Shown here piece after piece: positions 63,583 to 64,000 of a stretch of DNA of 64,000 nt (the stretch's first letter is position 1; every line of letters begins with the position of its first letter). The position numbers and the translations under genes are program-made. Where the stretch lies: positions 1-64,000 of the forward strand of contig NZLU01000017.1 of the NCBI GenBank assembly GCA_002692725.1, read 5' to 3'. Source of the DNA: Ponticaulis sp. (GTDB lineage: Bacteria; Pseudomonadota; Alphaproteobacteria; Caulobacterales; Hyphomonadaceae). The notes under the pieces are model-generated. The model saw only the letters and a list, made by a program, of their open reading frames with translations, had not been told where the DNA came from and did not search any database.

Positions 63583-64000
63583 CTAGCCTTTTACGCAAAC
63601 CACTTGCTTCAGGGTGTGAACCACATCCACAAGGTCAGTTTGTGCGGCCATCACCTGGTCGATATCCTTATAGGCCATGGGCGTTTCGTCGATCACGCCC
63701 TTGTCCTTCCGGCATTCCACATCGCGGGTCGCCTTGATGTGGTCATCCAGGGTGAATTTGGCCTTTGCGGCCGTCCGGGACATTTTCCGGCCAGCGCCGT
63801 GAGAACAGGAACAGAAGCTCTCGGCATTCCCTTTACCGCGCACAATGAAGGATTTCGCCCCCATTGATCCGGGAATAATTCCGAGATCGCCCTCGCCTGC
63901 TTTCACCGCACCCTTCCGGGTGACCCAGACGCTCTCACCGAAATGGGTCTCCCGCTCCACATAATTGTGGTGGCAGTTGACCGCATGCTTATCGGTTGTG
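63583..64000 (-). CDS. rtcB: RNA-splicing ligase RtcB, C-terminal part
   Basis: Partial: the 5' part lies beyond the window's right edge. RtcB joins 2',3'-cyclic phosphate and 5'-OH RNA ends using GTP and Mn2+. The visible part has HAVNCHHNYVE (metal and RNA site), PGSMGAKSFIVRGKGN, and SCSHGAGRKMSRT, where the guanylylated His of the family is in SHGAGR. The stop is TAG at 63583-63585. Convergent with tetR. RtcB in bacteria often acts in RNA repair after stress; no archease or RtcR gene is visible. Confidence 0.94.
   Translation of the reverse strand, partial: TTDKHAVNCHHNYVERETHFGESVWVTRKGAVKAGEGDLGIIPGSMGAKSFIVRGKGNAESFCSCSHGAGRKMSRTAAKAKFTLDDHIKATRDVECRKDKGVIDETPMAYKDIDQVMAAQTDLVDVVHTLKQVVCVKG

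Overview
The window looks like a chromosomal stretch from a marine, aerobic alphaproteobacterium, most likely Hyphomonadaceae/Caulobacterales-like. This is inferred from gene content and order, not from a database search. Supporting points are: xerD divergent from aroK-aroB; bolA, a J-domain gene, cobS and cobT in a row; rpmB beside a DUF3108 gene; an ECF11-type sigma factor with a ChrR-like anti-sigma factor; many lipoproteins and two TonB-dependent receptors; and a tryptophan-halogenase-family flavoenzyme. Genes are tightly packed, often with ATGA start/stop overlaps. No rRNA, tRNA, CRISPR array, prophage or insertion sequence was recognised.

Layout. 0-10 kb: a surface-polysaccharide acyltransferase with an AT-rich 3' half, an M20 peptidase, an orphan cysteine-synthase-like PLP enzyme, a class I fructose-bisphosphatase, a HAD phosphatase lipoprotein and a NarL-type two-component pair. 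9.7-16 kb: an aromatic-catabolism patch (thioesterase remnant, ligB with a frameshift, ligA, cytochrome P450, TauE/SafE transporter, O-methyltransferase, dienelactone hydrolase), then cysK. 16-25.5 kb: assorted genes and the ffh / aroQ / rpsP / rimM translation block, split by two secreted beta/gamma-crystallin proteins. 25.5-34.5 kb: a paralogous pair of secreted proteins, quinone oxidoreductase, isoaspartyl peptidase, SPOUT methyltransferase, ECF sigma/anti-sigma, rlmN and a coupled small gene carrying an in-frame TGA. 34.5-50.5 kb: TonB receptor, frameshifted MFS transporter, thioesterase, CoA-ester lyase, xerD, aroK-aroB, a CorC/HlyC-type protein and a second TonB receptor. 50.9-64 kb: dipeptidase, bolA, J-domain protein, cobS-cobT, phytase-like esterase, amidohydrolase, rpmB, DUF3108, halogenase divergent from a tetR gene, and the 3' part of rtcB.

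Functional links. P450 plus LigAB suggests oxidative attack on a methoxylated or para-substituted aromatic acid followed by 4,5-extradiol cleavage, but the ring-cleavage subunit is broken as written. The sigma/anti-sigma pair resembles the singlet-oxygen response, but the anti-sigma factor has lost three of the four expected zinc ligands. The TetR gene and halogenase share an intergenic region with two copies of a 13-bp palindromic element; two further copies lie inside and just after tetR.

The most interesting signals are the ligB frameshift at an iron-ligand codon, the in-frame TGA in the small gene after rlmN, the zinc-less ChrR, the repeated TetR-associated element, the calcium-motif-rich crystallin pair inserted in the ribosomal/SRP block, and a minus-strand terminator hairpin just upstream of ffh. 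Three single-base lesions in 64 kb could be real gene decay or sequencing/assembly error; the sequence alone cannot decide.
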